Shown here one piece after another: positions 23,584 to 33,507 of a stretch of 64,000 nucleotides of DNA (position 1 is the stretch's first letter; each line of letters opens with the position of its first letter). The notes beneath the pieces are model-generated. The model made no database searches and had not been told where the DNA came from. It worked only from the letters and a program-made list of their open reading frames with translations. The position numbers and the translations under genes are program-made. Source of the stretch: Rhodoferax sp. OV413 (GTDB lineage: Bacteria > Pseudomonadota > Gammaproteobacteria > Burkholderiales > Burkholderiaceae_C); the NCBI RefSeq assembly GCF_900104385.1, contig NZ_FNJA01000005.1, forward strand, positions 248,001 to 312,000. The letters run 5' to 3'.

Positions 23584-25113
23584 CTAAAAAGGATACGTCA
23601 CTGGCATCGTTTGCTGCACCGGTGTCGTGCCAGGAGAAGTAAACGTGACTAACAAATTCACCGTCTGGCTACTACTGCCCCCAGCAACGCAAGCAGGCAC
23701 AGCACCGGCAGTAGAAGGAGCAGTCACCGTGAATGAAATAGCAGTACGCTCCCCAAAAGTTAAAGCATCCAGAATTGGCGAGCCAATGCTGACGGAGCCA
23801 CTTAATCCAGCAACCTGTCCTGTCATGCCAACAGTTGTCCCTGCTGCCGCCGCAAAATTAAGAGGAGTTCCAACGTAATAGGAGAAGACTGCGCTACATA
23901 CAGTGCCCAAATTCAATGCAGTCACTTTGGTACCAGAAACCTTCGCGCTATATATACCAAGAGCCCCCGGAGATACGGCAGAAAGATTAATTGACTTGCT
24001 GATAACCCCCGTCGATCCCACCTGCGTAGACGAAACCACCGTCACAAGTTGCCCATCAGCAGGACGGGGATCCTGCACTGTGTAAGTTACTGTGCACAAT
24101 CCATTACTCGTCAAGCAACCACCCTGTGCCGATGAGCCGACTCCACCGAAATCTGTTGTAAACACCACAGGAACTCCATCAGCAACAGGGTTGCCATTAG
24201 CATCTCTGATACGTACCGTTATGGTAGAGGAATCACCCGACAAACTAGCGTTCAAATTAAATTTAGATGCAGACAAGTCAAAGCCTGCAGCAATTGCCGA
24301 ACCGGTAGTAACCAGCAATTGATCTGATTGCGACGCAATAGACCGACCACGAACTGTTGCGGTGACAACTACAGAGGTTGCAACAGTGCCAGATGAAACA
24401 GTAGCAACCACAACTCCGTCCGTGTCACTCGTTGCCGATGCAATATTCAAAGTCACAACCGAACTTGGATTAACCGAAAAATCAACAATCGTGCCTTTTA
24501 CAGGAGCATTATTGGTATCCACTACACGGAAGCGTAAAGTAGCAGACTCAGACCGTCCATTGCCACCAGAGCCCTTTAAAACGATGGATTTATCCGAGGG
24601 ATTGGTATCCAGAAAATTCAAAGCGTTTGCCAACAGTTGCGGATCGGAAGCTCCACTTGAAGGTGCGCTTGAGATGGATATTGCCTTTTGAGCAGTTACC
24701 GTTGTCGATGTACTTGAAACGATTACAGCTGCGGAAGCACTCACCAATGTTGCACCGGTGGATGTTGATGAGGAGGCTCGAATCTCTACTGACGCTTGCC
24801 CGTTTGCGTCGGTCAAAGCGGTCGCAGAAGTTGGCGCCAAAGTAAGCAGCCCTCCGCCTGTAAAATTCACAATTACGCCTTGTATAGGCGCACCACTTGA
24901 ATTCAGCAGCGTTACTTTCGCTGTAGCAATCTCAGCAGTGGAAATATTTGTCGAACTAACTCCTGAGCCATTCAGCACAGCCAATGTCATTTGCGATGCA
25001 GTTGAACCGCTCCCGCCTCCACTGGAAGACGTGCCGCTAGGATTCCCCCCCCCTCCGCATGCAGCCAATAAGGCAAAAAACCACAACATAACCCACAGCT
25101 TCAAATAACGCAT
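23584..25113 (-). CDS. lipoprotein with Ig-like (Big_1/invasin-type) repeats, in the pil-aro operon
   Basis: A 509-aa predicted lipoprotein: the signal [21 protein letters not shown] ends in a lipobox (AAC), followed by a Gly/Ser linker. Three Big_1-like domains follow, around residues 45-145 ([24 protein letters not shown]), 185-265 ([24 protein letters not shown]) and 285-375 ([17 protein letters not shown]). The C-terminal part is a beta-rich domain with paired Cys. The start at 25113 is chosen for AGGGAAG upstream. Base composition is visibly less GC-rich than the flanking genes. The role is unknown; a surface or pilus-associated function is inferred only from its place between pilQ and aroK. 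Confidence 0.8.
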   Translation of the reverse strand: MRYLKLWVMLWFFALLAACGGGGNPSGTSSSGGGSGSTASQMTLAVLNGSGVSSTNISTAEIATAKVTLLNSSGAPIQGVIVNFTGGGLLTLAPTSATALTDANGQASVEIRASSSTSTGATLVSASAAVIVSSTSTTVTAQKAISISSAPSSGASDPQLLANALNFLDTNPSDKSIVLKGSGGNGRSESATLRFRVVDTNNAPVKGTIVDFSVNPSSVVTLNIASATSDTDGVVVATVSSGTVATSVVVTATVRGRSIASQSDQLLVTTGSAIAAGFDLSASKFNLNASLSGDSSTITVRIRDANGNPVADGVPVVFTTDFGGVGSSAQGGCLTSNGLCTVTYTVQDPRPADGQLVTVVSSTQVGSTGVISKSINLSAVSPGALGIYSAKVSGTKVTALNLGTVCSAVFSYYVGTPLNFAAAAGTTVGMTGQVAGLSGSVSIGSPILDALTFGERTAISFTVTAPSTAGAVPACVAGGSSSQTVNLLVTFTSPGTTPVQQTMPVTYPF

Positions 25114-25146
25114 AGATATCTTCCCTGATTTCAGACTTAGCACCAA

Positions 25147-27288
25147 TTAACGCGCAGCAGAACGTTCAACAATCATTTTCGGCGTAATAAAAACCAACAT
25201 TTCCTTTTTGGTACTGGCTTGCGATTTGGACTTAAACAAATTACCTAGATAAGGAATATCACCCAACACCGGCACCTTAGTTATGCTATCGGTCTCATCT
25301 AAAGTGAAGATCCCACCAATTACCACTGTACCGCCGTTTTCTACTAAAACCTGGGTTTTTATGTGTTTGGTATCGATGGCGATACCAGCCGAAGTAGTTT
25401 CACCACGACTATCTTTATTGATATCCAGATCCAGGATGATATTACCCTCAGGCGTGATTTGAGGCGTAACTTCCAGCTTCAAATTCGCTTTACGGAAAGC
25501 AACTGAAGTAGCTCCGCTAGAAGTTGCTTGTTGGTAAGGAAACTCTGTACCCTGCTCGATCAAAGCCTTGGTCTGATCCGCCGTGACAATTCGTGGGCTA
25601 GATACCAACTTGCCTTTTCCGTCGTTTTCCAGAGCCGATATTTCGAGGTTCAAGAACCGGTTTGCCGCACTGCTGAATATCGACAGGGCAAAAGATGCCG
25701 CGTCATAGCCACCTTGCCCGACTGCCGGCATGTTGACGAAGTTACTGCTCGTATCCACCGCAGAACCACTCGAGCCGTTGCTGGCAGTGACATTGCTGTA
25801 GCTGGTGCCTACCGTAAAACGTGTATTACCCGTCAAACCAACACTGCCTGCAGCAACACCTGCTGTCGTCGAACTACCGGCAGTGGACCCCAGCTTGACC
25901 CCCAAAGATTTACCAAAAGTGTCCGACGCCTCCACGATGCGCGCTTCGATCAGTACTTGGCGAACCGCAATGTCAAGCTTCTTGATGAGATCCTGCACTG
26001 CCGCAAGACGACTGGGGATGTCATTCACAAAAATCTGATTGGTGCGCGGTTCGGAAATCGCTGTACCCCGCGAACTGAGGAAACGGGGTCCGCTGTTCGC
26101 AGTACCTATCGCTGAGCCTCCCAGTTGGGTAACGATATCCGATGCCTTGGCGTAATTCAACTGAAAAGATTGAGTCTGCAGCGGCTCCAAGGCCTGCATA
26201 GATGCAGCTGACTCAAGATCTTTCCGAGTACGCGCGTCAATCTCGTCTTTGGGTGCAATCCACAACACCGAACCGGACTTGCGCATACCCAGGCCCTTGG
26301 CATCCATGATGATTTGCAGTGCCTGGTCCCAAGGCACATCCTTCAAACGCAAGGTAACGGAACCCGTTACCGAGTCCGAAGTCACCACGTTGAAGTTCGT
26401 GAAATCAGCGATCACTTGCAACAGGGCACGCACTTCAATGTTTTGGAAGTTTAGAGACAGCTTCTCACCAGAATAGCCTGGCCCTTGAACCAGCTTGGTC
26501 GCATCCACTTTCTGCTGACGCACCTCAACGACGAACTGCCCGTCACTTTGGTAGGCACTGTGGTCCCATGCACCTTTGGGTTCAACCACCATACGCACTC
26601 TGTCACCCAACTGCGTGGTGGTTACCGTTTGCACAGGGGTGCCGAAATCAGCAACGTCCAGGCGACGACGCAAGCCTTCTGGCAAGGTGGAATTCAAGAA
26701 CTCAACAACTAGATTCTGACCTTGTTGGCGAACATCCACGCCGACCTGGCTATTCTTGAGGGACACAATGATTCGCCCAACATTGTCGTCACCACGGCGG
26801 AAATCTATGTCTTTGAGAGGCGCTTTATCACGGCTGCCCGCATCGGCAAAAGTCGGCGCAGCACCTACTGCTGGCGCTGCAACAGCTACCGCGTCCAGCA
26901 CCACCAAAATCGATTTGCCTTTGAGCTCCGCCTTGTAAGAAGTGGCTTGTTTCAAATTCAAAACCACGCGCGAACGGTCGCCCACCTGCACGACATTGAC
27001 TGAACGCAGATTACCTTGATTCACTTCGATAGCCGAACGCCCCACATTGCTGGATACACCCGGAAAATCCAATGCAATCCGTGCCGGGGATTGGATAGAG
27101 ACCCCCGATGGCAATGCTGCCAATGCATCACTCAGATCGATACGAATTACTTCGGAGCCGCTTTGGATTGAGCCCGTCACGGATTCAATCGCAGTTTGCG
27201 CCTGCGCGGCTACGGATGCCAAGACCAGTACCAAAGCTCCGGCTAATCGGTCTAGCATGTGCCACCCCATTTGATTCTGCTTATTCAT
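25147..27288 (-). CDS. pilQ: type IV pilus secretin PilQ
   Basis: A 713-aa outer-membrane secretin through which the pilus exits. After a signal peptide (cut near AQA, residue 31) come AMIN-type domains (residues ~40-260; SPARIALDFPGV, NLKQATSYKA), an STN domain (LSLNFQNIEVRALLQVIADF, ~285-340), a secretin N domain (~370-450), and the secretin channel ending with VPVLGDIPYLGNLFKSK and EMLVFITPKMI. It overlaps pilP by 4 bases as the last pil gene of the cluster. Confidence 0.98.
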   Translation of the reverse strand: MNKQNQMGWHMLDRLAGALVLVLASVAAQAQTAIESVTGSIQSGSEVIRIDLSDALAALPSGVSIQSPARIALDFPGVSSNVGRSAIEVNQGNLRSVNVVQVGDRSRVVLNLKQATSYKAELKGKSILVVLDAVAVAAPAVGAAPTFADAGSRDKAPLKDIDFRRGDDNVGRIIVSLKNSQVGVDVRQQGQNLVVEFLNSTLPEGLRRRLDVADFGTPVQTVTTTQLGDRVRMVVEPKGAWDHSAYQSDGQFVVEVRQQKVDATKLVQGPGYSGEKLSLNFQNIEVRALLQVIADFTNFNVVTSDSVTGSVTLRLKDVPWDQALQIIMDAKGLGMRKSGSVLWIAPKDEIDARTRKDLESAASMQALEPLQTQSFQLNYAKASDIVTQLGGSAIGTANSGPRFLSSRGTAISEPRTNQIFVNDIPSRLAAVQDLIKKLDIAVRQVLIEARIVEASDTFGKSLGVKLGSTAGSSTTAGVAAGSVGLTGNTRFTVGTSYSNVTASNGSSGSAVDTSSNFVNMPAVGQGGYDAASFALSIFSSAANRFLNLEISALENDGKGKLVSSPRIVTADQTKALIEQGTEFPYQQATSSGATSVAFRKANLKLEVTPQITPEGNIILDLDINKDSRGETTSAGIAIDTKHIKTQVLVENGGTVVIGGIFTLDETDSITKVPVLGDIPYLGNLFKSKSQASTKKEMLVFITPKMIVERSAAR

Positions 27289-27827
27289 TTCGCTCCCTCT
27301 TGTAGCACCAAACTAGCGGACCGTTCAACCCAGTCTCCCGTCGAATCTTGGACAATTTCACGCAGGGTCAACTCAGATTCGTCAATCTTGGTGACTCGAC
27401 CGTAGTTCAAGCCAAGGTAATTTCCCACCCGCACTTGGTAGAGCAGATTGTCAATACGCAGCAGAGCTACTGGCTGACCTGCCTTGCGCAGGCTACCAAC
27501 CATCGCCATGGAGTCCACCGGGTAAGCCTCCAAAGCCTCTTTGCGCCGAGCCAGCTCAGGAGCAATTAATGCTGTATTAGCAACGCTCTGTGTCGAATCG
27601 CGCTTAAGCGCCTGCGTTAGTTTTTGCAAGCTGAAAGGATCCACAGCGGCTTCTTGGGTATAGGCTTGGGGCAAGAACTTCTTAGGCTCAACCAAGGGCA
27701 TGACTTTGGGGTGTACCTGGCTGCGTTGCTCACTCATCCATTGACGCAACTCATCTTCACCGGAAACGCTACAGCCAACCAATGCAAAACCCAAAATGCA
27801 AGATACACATAAAGGAAGCCATTTCAT
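27285..27827 (-). CDS. pilP: type IV pilus lipoprotein PilP
   Basis: A 180-aa inner-membrane lipoprotein (lipobox LVGC, Cys 19) that links PilN/PilO to PilQ. The C-terminal domain AVALLRIDNLLYQVRVGNYLG-like segment, then GRVTKIDESELTLREIV, is diagnostic for PilP. It overlaps pilO and pilQ by 4 bases each, showing tight translational coupling. Confidence 0.96.
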   Translation of the reverse strand: MKWLPLCVSCILGFALVGCSVSGEDELRQWMSEQRSQVHPKVMPLVEPKKFLPQAYTQEAAVDPFSLQKLTQALKRDSTQSVANTALIAPELARRKEALEAYPVDSMAMVGSLRKAGQPVALLRIDNLLYQVRVGNYLGLNYGRVTKIDESELTLREIVQDSTGDWVERSASLVLQEGAK

Positions 27828-28483
27828 TTTTTAGCCCCCGGCTTCTGAGCGGCAATTTCATCTGCATCCAAATAGCGGAAGGTTCTTGCTGTGACTTCCA
27901 TGGAAAGATTTCCGTCCTGAGCCGGATTAATAGACAAATTATTCAAAGTCACGATCCGGGACAAATTAGCGACATCGGAAGCAAACGCACCAATATCATG
28001 GTAACGGCCAGTTACCCGCACAGAGATGGGCAACTCTGCGTAGTAATCTTTAACCACCACTTGGCCTGGACGAAACAACTCAAACTGCAAGCTACGTCCC
28101 AAACCTGCTTGATTTACGTCGGACAAAAGTGCGGCCATCTCGGCTTTGCTTGGCAACTGCTTTTCAAGCTGCGTGACATATTGCTGCACTTGCTCACGCT
28201 GCTTCTTCAGTGCATCCAGATTCACTGCTTTGACCAAGCGAGTCTTATAGGCCTCACGCAGTTCAACTTCCTTGGTTTGCTCAACAATCAGTTCGTCTTC
28301 GTAACTGCTTAACCACGCATACCAAAGACCCGCCACCACGGCGACTACGACCACAAAAAACAGCAGAGAACGAGGCACCACCGGCCACACCGATGGATCG
28401 TTGGGATTCAAGTCACGGAACTGCCTCTGGAGGCTGTCCTGCAAGCCCTTGAAATCAATATCTATTGAAGGTTTTTTTGCCAT
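27824..28483 (-). CDS. pilO: type IV pilus alignment protein PilO
   Basis: A 219-aa bitopic inner-membrane protein: cytoplasmic N-terminus (MAKKPSIDIDFKGLQDSL), one membrane segment (SLLFFVVVVAVVAGLWYAWL), a coiled coil (residues ~80-120), then a ferredoxin-like periplasmic domain. It pairs with PilN. The start MAKKPS (28483) matches other beta-proteobacterial PilO proteins. It is 10 bases downstream of pilN. Confidence 0.95.
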   Translation of the reverse strand: MAKKPSIDIDFKGLQDSLQRQFRDLNPNDPSVWPVVPRSLLFFVVVVAVVAGLWYAWLSSYEDELIVEQTKEVELREAYKTRLVKAVNLDALKKQREQVQQYVTQLEKQLPSKAEMAALLSDVNQAGLGRSLQFELFRPGQVVVKDYYAELPISVRVTGRYHDIGAFASDVANLSRIVTLNNLSINPAQDGNLSMEVTARTFRYLDADEIAAQKPGAKK

Positions 28484-28493
28484 GACACTCTTG

Positions 28494-29108
28494 CTATGGA
28501 GTGGCGACTGCAGCAGTTGCCGCAGCTTCACCCGCTTTTTGCACTTCGCTAGAACGCATTAGACGTACCCGCAAATTAAACTTCGCCACCCGCCGCTGGT
28601 CTCGGGGACTGAGGCTGACGGTACTGGCCACAATTTCAACCAGATCGGGCCGCGACAGCCAAGGCGTGTTGTTCGCCAAATTTCGCAACAACTCAGATAC
28701 GCGCTCATTCGACTGGGCCACACCCTGGATAGTTACGCTTTGATTTTCCTGCTTCAGGCTGGTGATGTAAGTTCCATCTGGCAGCTGTTTCACCAGTTCA
28801 TTCAACAAATGAACCGGCAAATTGCGGTCAGCTTGCAAGTCTTCTACGGCTTTCTGCCGCTCTGTCAAAGCTTTGATTTCAGCCTCGATGTTCGCAATTT
28901 CCTTAATTTGCCCATCCAGCACAGCGATCTCTTTGTTCAAGAACGCGTTGCGTTCCTGCTGCCCGGAGATTTGCGCCTCGTACCAAAGAAAGCCAACGCC
29001 AATCAAAACCCCGCCAAGCAAAGCGGAGGCCGCAAGCATGACATTGAAAGTCTCTCGCCGCCGGGCTCGGGCCGCCTCTCGGTGCGGCAATAGATTGATA
29101 AGAATCAC
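28494..29108 (-). CDS. pilN: type IV pilus assembly protein PilN
   Basis: A 204-aa bitopic membrane protein. The short cytoplasmic tail ILINLLPHREAARARRRE holds the INLLP motif that docks PilM. A membrane segment (AASALLGGVLIGVGFLWY) and a coiled coil follow. The start is most likely a GTG at 29108, which overlaps the pilM stop (GTGA); this puts INLLP at its normal position near the N-terminus. Confidence 0.94.
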   Translation of the reverse strand: MILINLLPHREAARARRRETFNVMLAASALLGGVLIGVGFLWYEAQISGQQERNAFLNKEIAVLDGQIKEIANIEAEIKALTERQKAVEDLQADRNLPVHLLNELVKQLPDGTYITSLKQENQSVTIQGVAQSNERVSELLRNLANNTPWLSRPDLVEIVASTVSLSPRDQRRVAKFNLRVRLMRSSEVQKAGEAAATAAVATP

Positions 29109-30184
29109 TGCAGAAACCTCCGCATCGCCAATCCGCACGAGGTCAGATACGAAGGCGCTTCACGCATCATTTTTTTCAAACGGACGTCATCGCCCATCTC
29201 CATGCCATCAAATGGATTGGCCAAGCTACAGGTAAAAGACGAATGCTGGGTCACGGCTTCGGTCAAACCTGGCAGCGCGGCAGATCCGCCGGCCAGCATG
29301 ACCTGATCCACCTTGTTGTGCGGGGTACTCGTAAAGAAAAACTGCAATGCCCGGCCGATCTCCTGGGCCAGGCTCTCCACAAACGGCTGAAGCACCGTGG
29401 AGCCATAGTCTTCCGGCAACTCGCCACTGCGCTTTTTGGATTCAGCCTCTTCGGCAGAAAAACCATACTGCCGCACGATCAGCTGGGTCAGTTGGGCGCC
29501 GCCAAAAGCCTGGTCGCGCTCATACAGCACTTCGTCATTGCAAATGACCTGCATGCTGGTAGCTAATGCACCGACCTCGAACAACGCAACCATGGTGTCC
29601 ACGCCTTTGTTGGGCATGCGCTCAATCAAGCGAGAGGTCGCCAAACGGGACGAGTAGGACTCAATATCCAGAATCACGGGATGCAACCCTGCTGCTTCGG
29701 CCAAGCCTTGCCGGTCTTGTACTTTTTCTTTGCGCGAAGCGGCAATCAGAACTTCTACATCGCCAGCCGAACTGGCGCTGGGCCCGACTACGCAAAAATC
29801 CAGGCTCACTTCGTCCAAAGAAAAAGGGATGTACTGGTTGGCTTCGGATTCGACCTGCACCTCCAACTCCATATCCGAGAGTCCACCCGGCAAAATGATT
29901 CGCTTGGTAATGACCGCAGAAGGCGGCAAGGCCATGGCGACATTCTTGGTACGGGTACCGCTCTTCTTAACCAGACGGCGCATAGCTTCCGCGACTTCAT
30001 CGAACTTTTCAATGTTTCCGTCGGTGATCCACCCGCGCTCCAAAGGCTCAATAGCACAGCGTTTGAGCACCAGGTTTCCGATGGCGTCATGGTCGAGCTC
30101 TACCAACTTGAGACTGGATGAGCTGATGTCTAAACCCAACAAAGGCTGGGGTTTACGACTGAACAACGATCCCAATGAGACCAA
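29105..30184 (-). CDS. pilM: type IV pilus assembly protein PilM
   Basis: A 359-aa cytoplasmic actin-like ATPase that binds the PilN tail. Motifs are LLGLDISSSSLKLVEL (phosphate loop), AMALPPSAVITKRIILP, and VMLAGGSAALPGLTEAV near the C-terminus. The reading frame begins at a TTG (30184) with GGGAG about 9 bases upstream; no upstream ATG is available, so a TTG start is likely. It is the first gene of the long pilMNOPQ-aro message and is divergent from the PBP1A gene. Confidence 0.95.
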   Translation of the reverse strand: MVSLGSLFSRKPQPLLGLDISSSSLKLVELDHDAIGNLVLKRCAIEPLERGWITDGNIEKFDEVAEAMRRLVKKSGTRTKNVAMALPPSAVITKRIILPGGLSDMELEVQVESEANQYIPFSLDEVSLDFCVVGPSASSAGDVEVLIAASRKEKVQDRQGLAEAAGLHPVILDIESYSSRLATSRLIERMPNKGVDTMVALFEVGALATSMQVICNDEVLYERDQAFGGAQLTQLIVRQYGFSAEEAESKKRSGELPEDYGSTVLQPFVESLAQEIGRALQFFFTSTPHNKVDQVMLAGGSAALPGLTEAVTQHSSFTCSLANPFDGMEMGDDVRLKKMMREAPSYLTSCGLAMRRFLQ

Positions 30185-30452
30185 ATCTTTCTCCCGGTGC
30201 TGAGCAAGATGCTACAAAATTTAACAATTCCTGGGCATGCTATCAGCAAGACTACCCCCCAGCAAAGCATATTTCCATCGGTAAATCTACAGACCGTTGC
30301 CAAAAGTACACGCGGCAGCAATCACATAGCGAACTATCGTACCCGTTGAGCCACTGCGAGCCCGAGTTCACCGATAGCGCGTAGCGTAAAGGCAAAATGG
30401 GCCAACGCATTTGCCTTCCCCCACTTATTTGCCAACGGGTTCGCTGTTTTCT

Positions 30453-32843
30453 ATGTCTTCAAAACCTTCTTCCACCGCCCCTAAAGCCGCCGAGAAGCCG
30501 CGCACCGGCCCGCTCGCCTGGTTACTTCGTTTGCTGACCTGGTGTGCTGGTTTGGCTCTGGCTGGAGCGCTCGCACTGGCACTCGTCATCGGACTGGCAC
30601 TGGCGGTGGCGTATCCGAACCTGCCCGATATCTCCGAACTCTCCGATTACCGCCCCAAGTTGCCACTCCGGGTTTTCTCGGCAGAAGGAATACTGCTGGG
30701 CGAGTTCGGCGAGGAACGCCGCAGCCTCACACCCATCAAACAAATCCCGCAGGTCATGAAAGATGCGGTGCTGGCGATCGAAGACTCGCGCTTCTACCAG
30801 CACGGTGGGGTGGACTACAAAGGCATGGTGCGTGCCGCACTGGCCAACCTGGGCCGCATGAAGAGCCAGGGCGCATCTACCATCACCATGCAGGTCGCGC
30901 GCAATGTCTATCTGTCGGCAGAAAAAAGCTATACCCGCAAGATCTATGAAATCCTGCTGACCTTTAAGCTGGAACACGCGCTGAGCAAAGACCAGATTCT
31001 GGAAATCTATATGAACCAGATTTTCCTGGGCAACCGCGCCTATGGTTTTGCGGCAGCCGCGGAAACCTATTTTGGCAAGCCGCTGAAAAACATCAGCATT
31101 GCCGAAGCCGCCATGCTGGCCGGCCTACCCAAAGCGCCATCGGCCTATAACCCGATCACCAACCCCACGCGTGCCCGGGTACGCCAGCTGTACATCATTA
31201 CCCGCATGGAAGAGAACGGCTTCATCACCGAAGACCAGGCCACCGCCGCGCGCAAGGAAGAACTCAAAGTGCGTTCGGGCGCCAGCAATAGCCGCGTTCA
31301 CGCCGAATACGTGACCGAAACCGTACGCCAACTGATGTTCGCCCAGTACGGCGAAGAAACCTATACCCGGGGTTTGAACGTCTACACCACCCTCAAGGCC
31401 GACGACCAGGACGCTGCCTACAAAGCCCTGCGCAAAGGGCTAATGGACTTTGAACGGCGCCAGATCTACCGCGGCCCCGAGAAGTTCGTCACCCTGCCCA
31501 AGGAAGCGGCTGAACTCGACGACGCGATTGACGACGCCCTGGTCGACCACCCCGACAACGGCGATGTCATGTCGGCCGTGGTGCTGGATGCCAACCCGAA
31601 GAAGATCACCGCCGTTCGCGGCAATGGCGACCCGGTGGAGATCATTGGCGACGGCCTGAAGCCAGCACAATCGGGTCTGGCAGAAAAGGCCCCGCCCAAC
31701 ATCAAGATTCGGCGCGGCGCCATCATCCGCGTCACCAAGACGCCCAAGAACACCTGGGAAATCACCCAGCTGCCCGAGGTGGAAGGCGCTTTTGTGGCGC
31801 TAGACCCGCGCGACGGCGCCATCAAGGCCCTGGTGGGCGGCTTCGACTTCCAAAAGAACAAGTTCAACCACGTGACCCAAGCCTGGCGCCAGCCGGGCTC
31901 CAGCTTCAAGCCATTCATTTATTCTGCCGCGCTGGAGCATGGCTTCACCCCGGCCACCATCGTCAACGACGCCCCCCTATTCTTTGATGCGGGGGTCACC
32001 GGCGGCCAACCCTGGGAACCGAAAAACTACGACGGCAAATTCGAAGGCCCGATGACCATGCGCACCGCGCTGGCCAAATCCAAGAACATGGTCTCCATCC
32101 GCCTGCTGCAGGCAGTCGGGCCGCAAAAAGCCCAGGAGTGGATCACCCACTTCGGCTTCGAGGCCGAAAAGCATCCGGCCTACCTCACCATGGCTCTGGG
32201 CGCAGGCTCGGTAACGCCGATGCAGATGGCCTCGGCCTATTCGGTCTTCGCCAATGGTGGCTACCGCGTCAACCCCTGGCTGGTGTCCAAAGTCACCGAC
32301 CAAAAGGGCCGGGTGCTGGTCGAAACCAAGGTGCCGGTGCTGGACGAATCGATGCGCACCATCAGCGCCCGCAACGCCTTCATGATGACCAACCTACTGG
32401 GCGAAGTTACTTTGCGCGGCACGGCAGCGTCGGCCCAGCGCATCCTGAAGCGGCCCGATGTGTACGGCAAAACCGGCACCACCAACGACTCCATCGATGC
32501 CTGGTTCGCCGGCTACCAGCCCACCCTGGCGGCCATCACCTGGATCGGCTACGACACGCCACGCAACCTGGGCGCGCGCGAAACCGGCGGTGGCCTGAGC
32601 CTGCCGGTGTGGATCAACTTCATGGAAACCGCGCTCAGCGGTGTGCCAGTAGTCGCGCAAGTGGCACCGGAAGGCGTCACCAATAGCGGAGGCGACTGGT
32701 TCTATACCGAGTACGCGCGCAACACCGGTGTGACCAGCCTAGGGCTGGACGACAAACTGGCCACGCCGGGCACCGAGGGCGCCACGCCCACCCCGCCGGC
32801 GGCAGAGGAGCGGAACCGCATCATGGACCTGTTCAAGAACTGA
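30453..32843 (+). CDS. mrcA: penicillin-binding protein 1A, bifunctional
   Basis: A 796-aa class A PBP that polymerises and crosslinks peptidoglycan. After a single membrane anchor (~residues 22-52) the glycosyltransferase domain holds EDSRFYQHGGVD, GASTITMQVARN and KILEIYMNQIFLGN-type motifs. The transpeptidase has SSFK (Ser nucleophile, in QPGSSFKPFIY), SKN (in ALAKSKNMVS) and KTGTT. The start MSSKPSS is an internal ATG preferred over an upstream TTG. The gene is divergent from pilM, a very common arrangement. Its TGA and the cyaY stop share the palindrome TGATCA. Confidence 0.97.
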   Translation: MSSKPSSTAPKAAEKPRTGPLAWLLRLLTWCAGLALAGALALALVIGLALAVAYPNLPDISELSDYRPKLPLRVFSAEGILLGEFGEERRSLTPIKQIPQVMKDAVLAIEDSRFYQHGGVDYKGMVRAALANLGRMKSQGASTITMQVARNVYLSAEKSYTRKIYEILLTFKLEHALSKDQILEIYMNQIFLGNRAYGFAAAAETYFGKPLKNISIAEAAMLAGLPKAPSAYNPITNPTRARVRQLYIITRMEENGFITEDQATAARKEELKVRSGASNSRVHAEYVTETVRQLMFAQYGEETYTRGLNVYTTLKADDQDAAYKALRKGLMDFERRQIYRGPEKFVTLPKEAAELDDAIDDALVDHPDNGDVMSAVVLDANPKKITAVRGNGDPVEIIGDGLKPAQSGLAEKAPPNIKIRRGAIIRVTKTPKNTWEITQLPEVEGAFVALDPRDGAIKALVGGFDFQKNKFNHVTQAWRQPGSSFKPFIYSAALEHGFTPATIVNDAPLFFDAGVTGGQPWEPKNYDGKFEGPMTMRTALAKSKNMVSIRLLQAVGPQKAQEWITHFGFEAEKHPAYLTMALGAGSVTPMQMASAYSVFANGGYRVNPWLVSKVTDQKGRVLVETKVPVLDESMRTISARNAFMMTNLLGEVTLRGTAASAQRILKRPDVYGKTGTTNDSIDAWFAGYQPTLAAITWIGYDTPRNLGARETGGGLSLPVWINFMETALSGVPVVAQVAPEGVTNSGGDWFYTEYARNTGVTSLGLDDKLATPGTEGATPTPPAAEERNRIMDLFKN

Positions 32844-33173
32844 TCAGGCGGTAAAAGTCAGCGGCTCGCCGGCTTGCGCACTGGCATCGCGCGTCAAGCT
32901 GGCAAAAAACTCGCCCTGGCCCTTGGTATCCATCCACTGGCCGCTATCAAACTTGTAGTGGTAACCGCCGGATTTGGCGGCCATCCAGATTTCCTGCAGC
33001 GGTTTTTGCAGATTGATGATGATCTGGCTGCGGTTGGGGAAGGTCAGCGTCACCATGCCGCCAGTGCGCTGGTTGTCGATATCGGCATCGGTGCTGTCGT
33101 TGATGCGGTCGCAGTTGGCCTCGACTGCCTTGAGCAAAATTTCCGCGCGGTCCATGAATTCAGGGTCGGTCAT
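32844..33173 (-). CDS. cyaY: frataxin-like iron protein CyaY
   Basis: A 109-aa frataxin homologue that modulates iron-sulfur cluster assembly. The acidic helix ([19 protein letters not shown]) and the beta-sheet signature ([32 protein letters not shown], with [12 protein letters not shown]) are clear. It is convergent with the PBP1A gene and divergent from lptM with only 11 bases between the two start codons. Confidence 0.97.
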   Translation of the reverse strand: MTDPEFMDRAEILLKAVEANCDRINDSTDADIDNQRTGGMVTLTFPNRSQIIINLQKPLQEIWMAAKSGGYHYKFDSGQWMDTKGQGEFFASLTRDASAQAGEPLTFTA

Positions 33174-33184
33174 ACAATTTCGCT

Positions 33185-33373
33185 ATGTTGAAGTTAATCC
33201 AAATTCTAGTCAGCCCCGTATGTCTTGCGGGCGTCATGGTCGTTTTAGGAGGCTGCGGCCAAAAAGGCGACCTCTACCATCCCGCAGAAGCCGCAGCCGC
33301 CCGCCGCGCCACCCTGCCCCAAACCCTGACCCCCGAAGCGCTGAAACCCGCGGTACCGGCGTCGGCTCCCTGA
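33185..33373 (+). CDS. lptM: LptM-type small lipoprotein (YifL family)
   Basis: A 62-aa lipoprotein: signal MLKLIQILVSPVCLAGVMVV, lipobox LGGC, then GCGQKGDLYHP, the conserved motif of LptM, which assists LptD maturation. A Pro/Ala-rich tail follows. It lies 134 bases upstream of lysA, the usual linkage. Its ribosome-binding region must overlap the cyaY start because only 11 bases separate the two genes. Confidence 0.93.
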   Translation: MLKLIQILVSPVCLAGVMVVLGGCGQKGDLYHPAEAAAARRATLPQTLTPEALKPAVPASAP

Positions 33374-33507
33374 TCCACCGGGAAATGCAGGCCAGATCGC
33401 CGCATAGCTTGCAAAACCCAGGCTGTTCGCGGCCAACACCTTGCATTTGCTATTGGTCGGCGCCGCCCGCCGTCCTAACATTGCCCATCCTTTTTGCCTA
33501 AGCCACC

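Noticed and set aside
33374-33507. Possible lysine riboswitch before lysA
   Set aside because: Only 134 bases and no multi-helix junction or conserved lysine-riboswitch boxes were seen.
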